Shown here piece by piece: positions 6,582 through 14,225 of a stretch of DNA of 40,943 nucleotides. Where the stretch lies: positions 1-40,943 of the forward strand of contig CAIPUA010000105.1 in the NCBI GenBank assembly GCA_903868115.1, given 5' to 3'. Position numbers and translations under genes: made by a program. Source of the DNA: an uncultured Holophagaceae bacterium (GTDB lineage Bacteria; Acidobacteriota; Holophagae; Holophagales; Holophagaceae). How positions within the stretch are numbered: position 1 is the stretch's first letter; the number at the start of each line of letters is the position of its first letter. The notes below the pieces were generated by a model. It was not told where the DNA came from. It saw only the letters and a program-made list of their open reading frames with translations, and did not search any database.

Positions 6582-6979
6582 GACTCGGCAAGGACCTTCC
6601 GGACCTCGGTGAGGAAGTGGTCCGGATCATGGATGGGTTTGGCGATGTAATGCTCCGCGCCCGTGTCGGCAAGGAAGCGTTCCCGGTCGCCGAACATCGC
6701 GTGGGCGGTGGCCAGGATCACGGGCACCTTGGCCGTTTCGGGGTTCTGTTTCAGGAGCTTGGTGATGAAGACCCCGTCGACCTTTTTCCCTTCGTGGGTG
6801 GAGCGGGAAAGACTGATATCCATGACGATGGCATCCACCTCGCCCGTGCCGGCGAGACGGATGATTTCTTCCACATCCTCACTGACAACGACTTCGTAGC
6901 CGCCCTTGCGCATCAGGACGACCTTCATGAATTTCACGTTTATCGCATCGTCCTCGACGATGAGGATCTTCTTGGCCAT
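6578..6979 (-). CDS. Single-domain response regulator (CheY-like)
   Basis: This 133-residue protein is a stand-alone receiver domain. It shows the acidic pair Asp10/Asp11 (ILIVEDDAINVKF), phospho-acceptor Asp54 (AIVMDIS), switch Thr91 (VILATAHAM) and Lys114 (HYIAKPIHDP), i.e. every residue needed for phosphorylation. There is no output domain, so it must act by protein contact. The Asp54 loop is unusually long and polar (SLSRSTHEGKKVDG), reminiscent of DivK-type or polar-localised receivers rather than of chemotaxis CheY. No partner kinase is adjacent. It overlaps truA by 4 bp and lies 25 bp downstream of the PHP phosphoesterase gene, so it is probably in one operon with both. Confidence 0.88.
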   Translation of the reverse strand: MAKKILIVEDDAINVKFMKVVLMRKGGYEVVVSEDVEEIIRLAGTGEVDAIVMDISLSRSTHEGKKVDGVFITKLLKQNPETAKVPVILATAHAMFGDRERFLADTGAEHYIAKPIHDPDHFLTEVRKVLAES

Positions 6980-7004
6980 CCTGCTTCCCTTGCAATAGCC
7001 TCCA

Positions 7005-7865
7005 TCATACTCCTGCTCGTGCGCTGGGGCCTTGCCGACAATTTTCCATGGCCGCCAGGGCGGAGTCTGGAATCCGCAGATTCCCGCGCCCGCGGCCCAT
7101 CTCCAGGCCAGGTTTCAGGGCGCCGTGGTAGTCACTGCCACCGCTTGGGACCATGCCGAGCCTGTCCGCGAGTTCGAGGAAGCGGCGCTGCTCCTCTGGT
7201 CCGTATTCGCCGTAGTAGGCCTCGAAGCCATCGATCCCCATGTCTCGGAGATCCGCCATCGCTTCGTCCCAGATGAAGCGGCCACCGGCGAAGCGGCCCG
7301 GATGCGCCACGATAGCGACGCCCCCTGCCTCGTGAATCCACTGCGAGGCTTCCGTGGGGCTCAATTCCTGAAAGGGCACAAAGGCGGGGCTGCCCTCGCC
7401 GATGAGCTTCCGGTGTGCCTCCAGGGCGGTGGGGACCACACCCATGGCCGCGAGCAGTTTGGCGAAGTGGGTGCGGGAGATCAGGTCCGTGGGGGCGCAG
7501 GCTCGGACATCCTGCAGGCTGATGGGAATGCCCAGGGACTGGAGCCGGGCGATCAGGGAATCATTGCGTCTGCAACGACGATCCCGGATCTCCTGGATGC
7601 GGGCGCGAAAAGCCGCGTCCTCCGCATCGAAGAGGAGGCCCAGGATGTGCAGTTCGCGCCCCAGGAAGCGGCAGCTCAGTTCGATGCCCGTGAGGAGGCG
7701 AGTCTGCACATGGGGCTGGGTGGCGAGGAAGCGAGGCAGCCCGTCGAGCGTGTCATGGTCTGTGAGGGCAAGGGCCGTGAGTCCCAGGGTGTTCGCCATG
7801 AGCGCGAGCGTCTCCGGGGCATCCGTGCCATCACTGAAGAGGGAGTGGCAGTGGAGGTCGATCAT
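7005..7865 (-). CDS. PHP-domain phosphoesterase (3',5'-nucleoside bisphosphate phosphatase-like)
   Basis: This 286-residue protein is a polymerase-and-histidinol-phosphatase (PHP) metal-dependent phosphoesterase. Metal ligands are visible in all expected motifs: HCHSLFSDG (His5, His7, Asp12), LTDHDT (Asp36, His37), GIELSC (Glu62), ELHILG (His73), AIVAHPGR and GSDYHG near residue 243. Length and motif spacing match the YciV/Rnm-like group, members of which hydrolyse 3',5'-bisphosphonucleotides and trim short RNAs 5' to 3'. Exact substrate here is inferred from family. The ATG at 7865 overlaps the stop of the FlhB-like gene by ATGA. The last 15 residues are Ala/Arg/Gly-rich and outside the conserved domain. 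Confidence 0.85.
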   Translation of the reverse strand: MIDLHCHSLFSDGTDAPETLALMANTLGLTALALTDHDTLDGLPRFLATQPHVQTRLLTGIELSCRFLGRELHILGLLFDAEDAAFRARIQEIRDRRCRRNDSLIARLQSLGIPISLQDVRACAPTDLISRTHFAKLLAAMGVVPTALEAHRKLIGEGSPAFVPFQELSPTEASQWIHEAGGVAIVAHPGRFAGGRFIWDEAMADLRDMGIDGFEAYYGEYGPEEQRRFLELADRLGMVPSGGSDYHGALKPGLEMGRGRGNLRIPDSALAAMENCRQGPSARAGV

Positions 7866-8143
7866 TCGCCGGGATTCCCGTTTGCACGATAGAGTGCCGC
7901 CAGCACGATGGCGACGGCCTGGAAAAGATCCGGCGGAATGAGGCGGTTCACGTCCAGGGGCTCCAGGGTGGCCAACAGATCCGGGTCGCGGTGGATGGGC
8001 ACGCCATGCTTGTGGGCCAAGTCGAGGATGCGCTCCGCGAGGTAGCCCTGGCCCTTGGCGACGAGCCTGGGGGCCGCGTCCAGGAAGGGAACCTCGGGCT
8101 GGTAGCGGAGGGCCACCGCGCTGGGGCGTCGGATGCGGGGCAT
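7862..8143 (-). CDS. FlhB/YscU C-terminal-domain-like protein (orphan)
   Basis: This 93-residue protein matches only the cytoplasmic C-terminal domain of FlhB/YscU export switch proteins: SAVALRYQPEVPFLDAAPRL, VAKGQGYLAERILDLAHKHG, VPIHRDPDLLATL, and a final segment of VNRLIPPDLFQAVAIVLAALYR. In full FlhB this domain follows four membrane helices and the self-cleaving NPTH motif; here there is no membrane part and the NPTH is absent, the protein starting with MPRIRRPSAVAL where cleaved FlhB would start. The ATG at 8143 has an AAGGGGA site. Comparable short proteins in other bacteria can partly replace the FlhB C-domain. No flagellar genes are in this window. It overlaps the PHP gene by 4 bp and follows the glycosyltransferase by 19 bp. 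Confidence 0.8.
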   Translation of the reverse strand: MPRIRRPSAVALRYQPEVPFLDAAPRLVAKGQGYLAERILDLAHKHGVPIHRDPDLLATLEPLDVNRLIPPDLFQAVAIVLAALYRANGNPGE

Positions 8144-8162
8144 GGCGTCCCCTTCGGGGTTG

Positions 8163-9686
8163 CTACTGGACGAAGTCGTGCTCCGTCTCCAGGTCTTCCA
8201 ACTCATCCATGGCCAGGCGACGGAAGATCTGGACATTGGCCAGAGACATGAAACTGATGTAGGCGAAGCCGCTGAAGAAGAGCCAGAGGAAGGGCACGGA
8301 GGCCCACTTGCGGATCCAGATGGCGGTGAGCAGGGCGCCGAAATAGTAGAGCGCAAAGGCCAGGTCCAGGAAGGAGATGAGGCTCTTGGGCACCTTGTAG
8401 GCCTTCTTGCTGGCCGTGGCGTTGCCGTTCTCATCCACACCAAGCTTGGGGGTGCGCTTGAATTCGAGATCATCGGTGAAAAAGCCCTCGAGGACCGCCT
8501 TGGCCTGGTTCAGACCGAGCCCGATGCCGAGGCTCATGAGGCCAGGTACATACTTCAGGCGCTTGGTCCAGTCCTTGTTGTTCTTGACTTCGCGTTGGGA
8601 GAGCCCGAAGTAGAGCCCCACACTCACGGCGTTCAGGAGGAAGAAGGGGCCATCGGTGGCGAGGAGCACATACCAAGGCGTACCCGCACGGAAGACCATG
8701 CAGGGCACCATGATGATCGCGAGGATGACCATCAGGATGTAATTGCAGTTCGCGGTGAGGTGGAACCAGCATTCCAGCTTGGTATGCAGGCTGGCCTTAC
8801 TGGTCCAGATGGTCTTCATGAGCTTGCGGATGACCTGGGCATTGCCCTTGGCCCATCGGTGTTGTTGGCTCTTGAAGGCGTTGACCTCCACGGGCAGTTC
8901 CGCAGGGACGACGAGATCCTTGAGATAGACGCCCCGCCAGCCCTTGAGTTGGGCGCGGTAGCTGAGATCGGCATCCTCGGTGATGGTGTCATGCTGCCAA
9001 CCGCCCGCATCGGCGATGGCAGAAACGCGCCACATGCCGGCGGTGCCGCTGAAGTTGAAGAAGGCGTTGGAACGGTTTCGCGCCGTGTGTTCGAACACGA
9101 AATGGCCATCGAGCAGGATGGCCTGCACCTGGGTGAGGACGTTGAAGTCGCGGTTGAGGTGATCCCAGCAGCCCTGGATGAAGGCGACCTTGTCATCGGC
9201 GAAATGGGGCACCGCCAGCTCGAGGAAATCCTCGGTGGGCAGGAAATCGGCGTCGAACATGGCCACGAATTCGCCCTTGGCACTCTTGAGGCCGTGGTTC
9301 AGGGCGCCTGCCTTGAAGCCCGTGCGGTCATCGCGGTGGATGTAGGAGATGTCGTAGCCCAGCGCGCGGTACTTGTCGCAGACAGCCTGGGCCACATGGA
9401 CGGTGCTGTCTGTGGAATCGTCGAGGAGTTGGATTTCCAGCTTTTCCTTGGGCCACCGCATCTTCACGACATAGTCCATAAGCCGCTCGATGACGTTCAT
9501 CTCGTTGAATACGGCCAGTTGCACCGTCACATGGGGGCGGTAGTCGGGTCCACCCTTGGGCTGGGGGACATCATTCTTGTGCCGGAAATACAGCAGCAGC
9601 ATGTAGAGCCGGTGGGCGCCGTAGACGCTCAGCACGGTCAAAATGCTGAAGTAGAGAACCAGGATGGATGTTCTTAATATTTCCAT
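8163..9686 (-). CDS. Membrane-bound family 2 glycosyltransferase (cellulose/mannan synthase-like)
   Basis: This 507-residue protein has one N-terminal membrane helix (about residues 5-33), a cytoplasmic GT-A domain and a C-terminal set of membrane helices (about 305-400 and 430-490). Processive GT2 motifs are present: LLDDSTDST (88-96), the metal-binding DAD in FDADFLP (145-147), TEDAD (236-240) containing the presumed catalytic Asp, and QQHRWAKG (274-281), the QxxRW motif that marks processive beta-glycan synthases. It resembles glucomannan/cellulose-synthase-like CslA-type and bacterial BcsA-like enzymes more than simple transferases, but lacks a visible PilZ domain. The product is unknown; a cell-surface or secreted beta-linked polysaccharide is the likely class. 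The start is the ATG at 9686, with AAGGAAC-like pairing just upstream at a usable distance. Confidence 0.88.
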   Translation of the reverse strand: MEILRTSILVLYFSILTVLSVYGAHRLYMLLLYFRHKNDVPQPKGGPDYRPHVTVQLAVFNEMNVIERLMDYVVKMRWPKEKLEIQLLDDSTDSTVHVAQAVCDKYRALGYDISYIHRDDRTGFKAGALNHGLKSAKGEFVAMFDADFLPTEDFLELAVPHFADDKVAFIQGCWDHLNRDFNVLTQVQAILLDGHFVFEHTARNRSNAFFNFSGTAGMWRVSAIADAGGWQHDTITEDADLSYRAQLKGWRGVYLKDLVVPAELPVEVNAFKSQQHRWAKGNAQVIRKLMKTIWTSKASLHTKLECWFHLTANCNYILMVILAIIMVPCMVFRAGTPWYVLLATDGPFFLLNAVSVGLYFGLSQREVKNNKDWTKRLKYVPGLMSLGIGLGLNQAKAVLEGFFTDDLEFKRTPKLGVDENGNATASKKAYKVPKSLISFLDLAFALYYFGALLTAIWIRKWASVPFLWLFFSGFAYISFMSLANVQIFRRLAMDELEDLETEHDFVQ

Positions 9687-9830
9687 GGTGAAAAGGAACT
9701 CCCGAATCGCGCCTGCACCTTGACAGACGACGTATTATTCTTACACAAATTATTGAGAAAACCCCTGTGATTTTTTACCTATTCCAACGCTTTTCCGGGA
9801 TAGGATTCGAGTGTTCCCAAGTGAGCCGGC
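9687..9830. promoter_or_regulatory. Divergent promoter region between glycosyltransferase and kinase genes
   Basis: This 144-bp, AT-richer gap separates two genes read outward and must contain promoters for both. TTGACA at 9720-9725 is a perfect -35 match for the kinase direction, but the hexamers 16-17 bp later (TACACA or ACACAA) are weak -10 elements. TATTAT at 9733 is too close to serve with it. On the other strand several AT-rich hexamers could serve, with none clearly best. Confidence 0.35.
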
Positions 9831-11735
9831 ATGACTGAAACCGACAATCTCCCCAAGATGATCGGGCGCTACGAGATCAAGCGCCTCTTAGGGGCAGGCG
9901 CCATGGGCAGCGTTTACCTCGCAGAGGATCTGCGCATCAAGCGGAAGCTCGCCATCAAGGTCGTGAAGTTGGACGCCATTCGTAACGAGAGTGACCGCAG
10001 CGATTTCCTGGCCCGGTTTCAGCGCGAGGCCGAGGTCTCAGGGGTCCTGAACGATCCGGGCATTGTCACCATCTACGATGTGGGTGATAGCGAAGTCGGT
10101 CCCTTTCTGGCCATGGAGTTCGTTGCCGGAAAGCCTCTTGATGCCTACGTCAAGTCTGGCGAGATGTTTGCCATGGATCTGGGGAAGAAGCTCCGGATGG
10201 CGGCTGGTATCGCTGCGGCTCTGGATCATGCGCACAGTCATGGCATCGTTCATCGGGATGTGAAGCCCGGCAATGTGATGATCACCGAGGATGGCCGTCC
10301 CAAGCTCATGGACTTCGGCATCGCCAAGCGCGAGGACACCAACCTGACCCAGACCGGGACCTTCCTGGGCACGCCCAGCTATGCGAGTCCAGAGCAGATC
10401 AAGGAAGGCAATGCCACGACCCGTTCCGATACCTTCAGCTTCGGCGTGTTGGTCTTCGAAATGCTGTCGGGGACGCTCCCCTTCCCAGGCACTTCCATCA
10501 ACACGATCCTCTACAAGATCGTCAATGAGCCCCCTCTCGAGATCAAACCGCCGGTGATGGGCCTCCTGCCGGAAGTCTGGCATCGGATCTTCGCCTGTGT
10601 GCTCGCCAAGAACGCCGATGACCGCTATCCGACCTGCGCGGCCTTCGTGCGGGACATGCTGGATGCCGCCACGGAATTGGATCAGGAGGTGCGGCAGGAG
10701 ATTCTTGGCCTTTTGAAGCTCGTCGGTCCCGGGGCGCCGCCGCTCCTTGCCCGGGTTCACACAGAGACCCTGTTTGCCCAGACCACCAAGGCCCGGAAGG
10801 GTGGATCAGGTCTTCACATGGGTTTGGGTCTCGCCGCGCTCTTGGGGCTTTCCCTGGGGGGCTATTTTTTGTTCCTGAAGGGAGGGGTCGCCGTCACGCT
10901 TCGGGTGGAACCCCCTGCGAAGGTCTTTCGGGGGGGGAAGGAGCTTGGCCCCACGGGCGTCCCCCATCCCATGAAGGCCGGTGACAGGGTCACCCTGCGC
11001 CGGGATGGCTTCGAGCCCGTCGAGTTCACCTTCGACGGAGGCGACACGGCGCCCAAGGTGACCCTGAAACCCCGCATTACCAAGGAAATTCTGCGCACCT
11101 TGCCCGAGGGTGCCACCGTCGTGATGGATGGCCAGCCCCTCGAAGGCGTGACGCCCGTCCAGGTGAAGGCCTGGGATCACTCCCGGAAGCATGATGTCAC
11201 CTTCACCCACGCGAAGGAGGCCAAGACCCTGTTGACCCAGTTCCTGGATGGTGAGGCCCCCGGAGACCATGTCTATTCGCTCGTATCGGCTGCGGAGGCC
11301 GCCACCACCGGCGTGGTCAAGACTGTGGACGTCCATGCTCCTGGCTTCCTGAAGGTGACCGGGGAATTCAGTGTGGGTGTCTGGCTGAACAACAAGGATC
11401 TGGGCGAGGCCGGCGGGAATGCCAAGGTTTCGCTGCAACCCGGGACATACAAACTTGAACTCCGCAACTCCAAGGTGTTCTACAAGGCAACCCATTCTGT
11501 GAAGATCCTGCCGGGGCAACCGACAAGCGTGGCGCTGCCTTCCCTCGTGAATCTCACGGTCTCCCATCCTGCTGGGGACGTGGTGATCATCGATGGCATC
11601 TCCACCGGGATCGAGAGTGATGGCAGCACGCCCATCCGCGTGGTCAAAGGGCCGCACACCATCAGCATCCAGGGACGATCCGCTACCAAGTCCGTGGACT
11701 TGAAGGGTGACCAACTGATCTCGTTCAGGCTCTAA
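9831..11735 (+). CDS. Membrane Ser/Thr protein kinase with extracytoplasmic PEGA-like domains
   Basis: This 634-residue protein has an N-terminal Hanks-type kinase domain (about residues 12-285): glycine loop GAGAMGSVY (21-29), Lys43 in AIKVVK, catalytic HRDVKPGN (141-148), DFG at 161-163, and a TGTFLGTPSYASPEQ activation segment. All catalytic residues are intact. One membrane helix follows (about 330-350, GLGLAALLGLSLGGYFLFL). The rest, about 280 residues, would lie outside the cytoplasm and contains beta-rich repeats resembling PEGA domains (for example TLPEGATVVMDGQPLEGVTP and later PAGDVVIIDGISTG). PEGA repeats are often linked to surface glycans or envelope proteins. It faces the convergent guaB across a shared terminator; the nearest divergent gene is the glycosyltransferase. 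Confidence 0.88.
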   Translation: MTETDNLPKMIGRYEIKRLLGAGAMGSVYLAEDLRIKRKLAIKVVKLDAIRNESDRSDFLARFQREAEVSGVLNDPGIVTIYDVGDSEVGPFLAMEFVAGKPLDAYVKSGEMFAMDLGKKLRMAAGIAAALDHAHSHGIVHRDVKPGNVMITEDGRPKLMDFGIAKREDTNLTQTGTFLGTPSYASPEQIKEGNATTRSDTFSFGVLVFEMLSGTLPFPGTSINTILYKIVNEPPLEIKPPVMGLLPEVWHRIFACVLAKNADDRYPTCAAFVRDMLDAATELDQEVRQEILGLLKLVGPGAPPLLARVHTETLFAQTTKARKGGSGLHMGLGLAALLGLSLGGYFLFLKGGVAVTLRVEPPAKVFRGGKELGPTGVPHPMKAGDRVTLRRDGFEPVEFTFDGGDTAPKVTLKPRITKEILRTLPEGATVVMDGQPLEGVTPVQVKAWDHSRKHDVTFTHAKEAKTLLTQFLDGEAPGDHVYSLVSAAEAATTGVVKTVDVHAPGFLKVTGEFSVGVWLNNKDLGEAGGNAKVSLQPGTYKLELRNSKVFYKATHSVKILPGQPTSVALPSLVNLTVSHPAGDVVIIDGISTGIESDGSTPIRVVKGPHTISIQGRSATKSVDLKGDQLISFRL

Positions 11736-11761
11736 AAAATGCCCCGCGGGGCATTTTTTTT
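11734..11761. terminator. Bidirectional intrinsic terminator between the kinase gene and guaB
   Basis: A perfect palindrome has core GCCCCGCGGGGC (11741-11752) flanked by ATG/CAT-type closure, six A on the left and nine T on the right. It therefore works as a rho-independent terminator on both strands. The kinase stop codon lies at its left edge and the guaB stop (TAA, 11761-11763) at its right edge, so both genes end inside it. Confidence 0.9.
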
Positions 11762-13221
11762 TAGTCCATCCGGTAGTTCGGCGCTTCCTTGGTGATCATC
11801 ACATCATGGGCGTGGCTCTCGCGCAGGCCGGCCCCCGTGATTTGCACGAAGGTGGCCTTGGCGTGGAAATCGGCGATGTCCTTGCCGCCCACTAGGCCCA
11901 TGCCCGCCCGCAACCCGCCCAGGAGCTGCGTCACGAGATCGGCGACCTTGCCCTTGTAGGGCACCTGCCCCTCGATGCCCTCCGGCACGAGCTTGGTGTC
12001 ATCCTTGCCCTCCTGGAAGTAGCGGTCCTTGGAGCCCTGTTTCATGGCGCCCATGGAACCCATGCCGCGGTAGGACTTGAAGGTGCGACCCTGATAGAAG
12101 ATGGTCTCGCCGGGCGCCTCCTCGGTGCCCGCGAAGAGGCTGCCGATCATCACACAGTCCGCGCCAGCCGCAAGGGCCTTGGCCAGATCCCCGGAATACT
12201 TCACGCCGCCATCGGCGATGCAGGGGACGCCGTGCTCACGACAGGCCCGGGAAGCCTCCGCGACCGCGGTCATCTGCGGCATGCCCGCACCCGTCACGAT
12301 GCGAGTCGTACAGATCGAACCCGGGCCGATGCCCACCTTGATGGCATCGGCGCCTGCCAGGATCAGATCCTTGGCACCCTGGTAGGTGGCCACATTGCCC
12401 GCGATCAGCTGGATTTTTGGGAAGGTCTTTTTGAGCTCGCGCACGGCTTGGAGGACACCCTTCGCGTGGCCGTGGCTGGAATCAAGGCAGAGCACATCGG
12501 CCTGGGCCTTGACCATGGCGCCGGCACGTTCCAGGAGATCCTTCCCCACCCCGATGGCGGCGCCGACACGCAGGCGGCCCATGGCGTCCTTGCAGGCATT
12601 GGGATAGTTGATGGACTTCTCGATGTCCTTGACGGTGATAAGGCCCTTCAGCGCGCCCTCGTCGTCCACGACCAGGAGCTTCTCGATGCGGTGCTGCTGC
12701 AGCTTCACCTTGGCCTGTTCCAGCGTGGTGCCTACTGAAACCGTGACGAGCGGCTGTTTTGTCATGCGATCCCGAACGAGCAGATCGAGGTTGGTTTCGA
12801 AGCGAAGGTCGCGGTTGGTGAGAATGCCCACCAGCTTGCCCTTTTCCACCACGGGGACGCCGGAGATCTTGAACTTGGCCATCATCTCCTCGGCCTCGCG
12901 GATGGGGGCATCGGGCCGGATGGTGATGGGGTCGGTGATCATGCCGGATTCCGAGCGCTTGACTCGGTCCACTTCCTCTGCCTGTCGCTCGATGGAGAGG
13001 TTCTTGTGGATGATGCCGATGCCGCCCTGCTGGGCGAGTGCGATGGCCAAGCGGCCTTCGGTCACGGTGTCCATGGCCGAAGAGAGCAGGGGGATCCGGA
13101 GCTGGATCTCCCGGGTCAGTTTCGTCGTGAGATCCACCTGGTTTGGGTGGACTTCCGACGGCCCGGGGACGAGCAGCACATCGTCGAAGGTCAGGGCCTG
13201 CAGGAGGGGCAAGGTCAGCAT
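11761..13221 (-). CDS. guaB: Inosine-5'-monophosphate dehydrogenase
   Basis: This 486-residue enzyme oxidises IMP to XMP with NAD+, the committed step of guanine nucleotide synthesis. It begins [20 protein letters not shown], then the two CBS domains (about residues 93-205) inserted in the TIM barrel, and the active-site loop [15 protein letters not shown] with catalytic Cys304. The flap region after [18 protein letters not shown] (about 395-430) and the C-terminal [12 protein letters not shown] are typical, and length fits the family (about 485-490). I chose the ATG at 13221; an upstream in-frame ATG at 13263 would add a Pro/Ser-rich stretch absent from the family. Upstream lies an unusual 20-bp inverted repeat (13287-13330), possibly regulatory. 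Confidence 0.95.
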   Translation of the reverse strand: MLTLPLLQALTFDDVLLVPGPSEVHPNQVDLTTKLTREIQLRIPLLSSAMDTVTEGRLAIALAQQGGIGIIHKNLSIERQAEEVDRVKRSESGMITDPITIRPDAPIREAEEMMAKFKISGVPVVEKGKLVGILTNRDLRFETNLDLLVRDRMTKQPLVTVSVGTTLEQAKVKLQQHRIEKLLVVDDEGALKGLITVKDIEKSINYPNACKDAMGRLRVGAAIGVGKDLLERAGAMVKAQADVLCLDSSHGHAKGVLQAVRELKKTFPKIQLIAGNVATYQGAKDLILAGADAIKVGIGPGSICTTRIVTGAGMPQMTAVAEASRACREHGVPCIADGGVKYSGDLAKALAAGADCVMIGSLFAGTEEAPGETIFYQGRTFKSYRGMGSMGAMKQGSKDRYFQEGKDDTKLVPEGIEGQVPYKGKVADLVTQLLGGLRAGMGLVGGKDIADFHAKATFVQITGAGLRESHAHDVMITKEAPNYRMD

Positions 13222-13286
13222 CGGAACCTCGGAACTGGGTCCGCTTGGCGCGGAGCCTTGCAAGCCATGATCGCATGAGGAGGCTC

Positions 13287-13330
13287 TTCATGAAAGATGA
13301 GGCGGCTGGTGCCGCCCCATCTTTCATGAA
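13287..13330 (-). promoter_or_regulatory. Long hairpin between rubrerythrin gene and guaB
   Basis: Twenty-base arms (13287-13306 and 13311-13330) pair with only one mismatch, which becomes a G-U wobble on the minus-strand RNA, around a 4-base loop. No U-tract follows on the minus strand, so it is not a classical terminator of the rubrerythrin transcript. It sits 66 bp before the guaB start and could be a leader structure, a processing site or a small palindromic repeat. Confidence 0.5.
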
Positions 13331-13339
13331 ACGAAAAAA

Positions 13340-13918
13340 TCAGAAATTTTCGGCCACGGGTTCGAACCAGCCCTGAGGTTTCTTGCATACGGGGCAGGCG
13401 CCCGGTGCGGCGAAACCTTCGTGGATGTGGCCACACTCCAGGCAGCGCCAGGAGATTTTCTCCTCTCGCTTGAAGACCGTGCCGTTCACCACTCGATCCA
13501 GGATGCGGGCGTAGCGGATCTCGTGTTCTTTCTCCACCTTGGCAATCCACTCGAAGGTCCGTGCCACCTCGGGGAAGCCCTCTTCCTTGGCTGCCTGGGC
13601 GAAGGCGGGGTAGAGCAGAGTCCATTCCTCGCTCTCGCCTGCGACTGCGGCCTTGAGTTGGGCCGCGATATTGCCAGCCACCACGGGATAGGAGGCCGTG
13701 ATCTGCAGGACTTCGGGGGCCATCGGAGCGAGGTGCGCATAGAAGAGTCGGGCGTGCTCCTGTTCGTTGTGGGCAGTCTCCTCGAAGATGGCGGCGATGC
13801 ACTCGAAGCCCTCGCTGCGCGCGATGCCCGCGGCGAAGGTGTAGCGGTTGCGAGCCTGGCTCTCGCCGGCGAAGGCCTTGAGCAGGTTCTGAGCCGTCTG
13901 GGAAAGTTTGAGGTCCAT
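13340..13918 (-). CDS. rbr: Rubrerythrin
   Basis: This 192-residue non-haem iron protein reduces hydrogen peroxide in anaerobes. The N-terminal ferritin-like four-helix domain supplies the di-iron ligands: AFAGESQARNRY (Glu19 region), FEETAHNEQEHARLFY (EExxHxxxH type) and later ARTFEWIAKVEKEHEIRY. A C-terminal rubredoxin-like domain carries CLECGHIH (about residues 158-165) and CPVCKKPQGWF (about 174-184), four cysteines for one Fe. Electrons normally come from rubredoxin or NADH-linked reductases; none is adjacent. It lies upstream of guaB with a hairpin between. The upstream region contains GAGAA-N8-TTCTC (13979-13996), a possible operator. Presence fits the oxygen-sensitive ferredoxin enzymes of this window. 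Confidence 0.95.
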   Translation of the reverse strand: MDLKLSQTAQNLLKAFAGESQARNRYTFAAGIARSEGFECIAAIFEETAHNEQEHARLFYAHLAPMAPEVLQITASYPVVAGNIAAQLKAAVAGESEEWTLLYPAFAQAAKEEGFPEVARTFEWIAKVEKEHEIRYARILDRVVNGTVFKREEKISWRCLECGHIHEGFAAPGACPVCKKPQGWFEPVAENF

Positions 13919-14225
13919 GGGGGTCTCCTATGTTGCGACAAGATCGCAAAAACAAACAAATGCTGCTGTCGTGAATTCGAGAATACTCCCCTTCTCGGGT
14001 AGTTCTGCTGACCTGGATCAGGAAAATCGCGATCACCTTCAAGCTGTAGCAATGGGCACAGCTTCCCCGGGAAAGTGCCCCTGCTCTTGCCAAGTCTCCA
14101 AGTGACTTCTAGACTCGCGCTTGTGAGGCGGCTTCAGTCCGGGGCGATGTCATGCCGACTCCCCCCATTTCGAATCCCCACCCCACCGGAACGCAACCGA
14201 ATAGGCACACGCAAGGAGGATACTC
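13919..14225. promoter_or_regulatory. Divergent intergenic region rbr/nifJ
   Basis: This 307-bp gap holds no convincing gene. On the nifJ side a near-perfect ribosome-binding site, AAGGAGGA (14213-14220), sits 5 bp before the nifJ ATG. On the rbr side GAGAATACTCCCCTTCTC (13979-13996) is an imperfect palindrome of unknown meaning, possibly an operator for a redox-responsive repressor. No clear -35/-10 pair was found for either gene. Confidence 0.4.

Noticed and set aside
9733-9738. TATTAT as a -10 element for the kinase gene
   Set aside because: It lies only 7 bp after TTGACA, far too close for a sigma-70 promoter.
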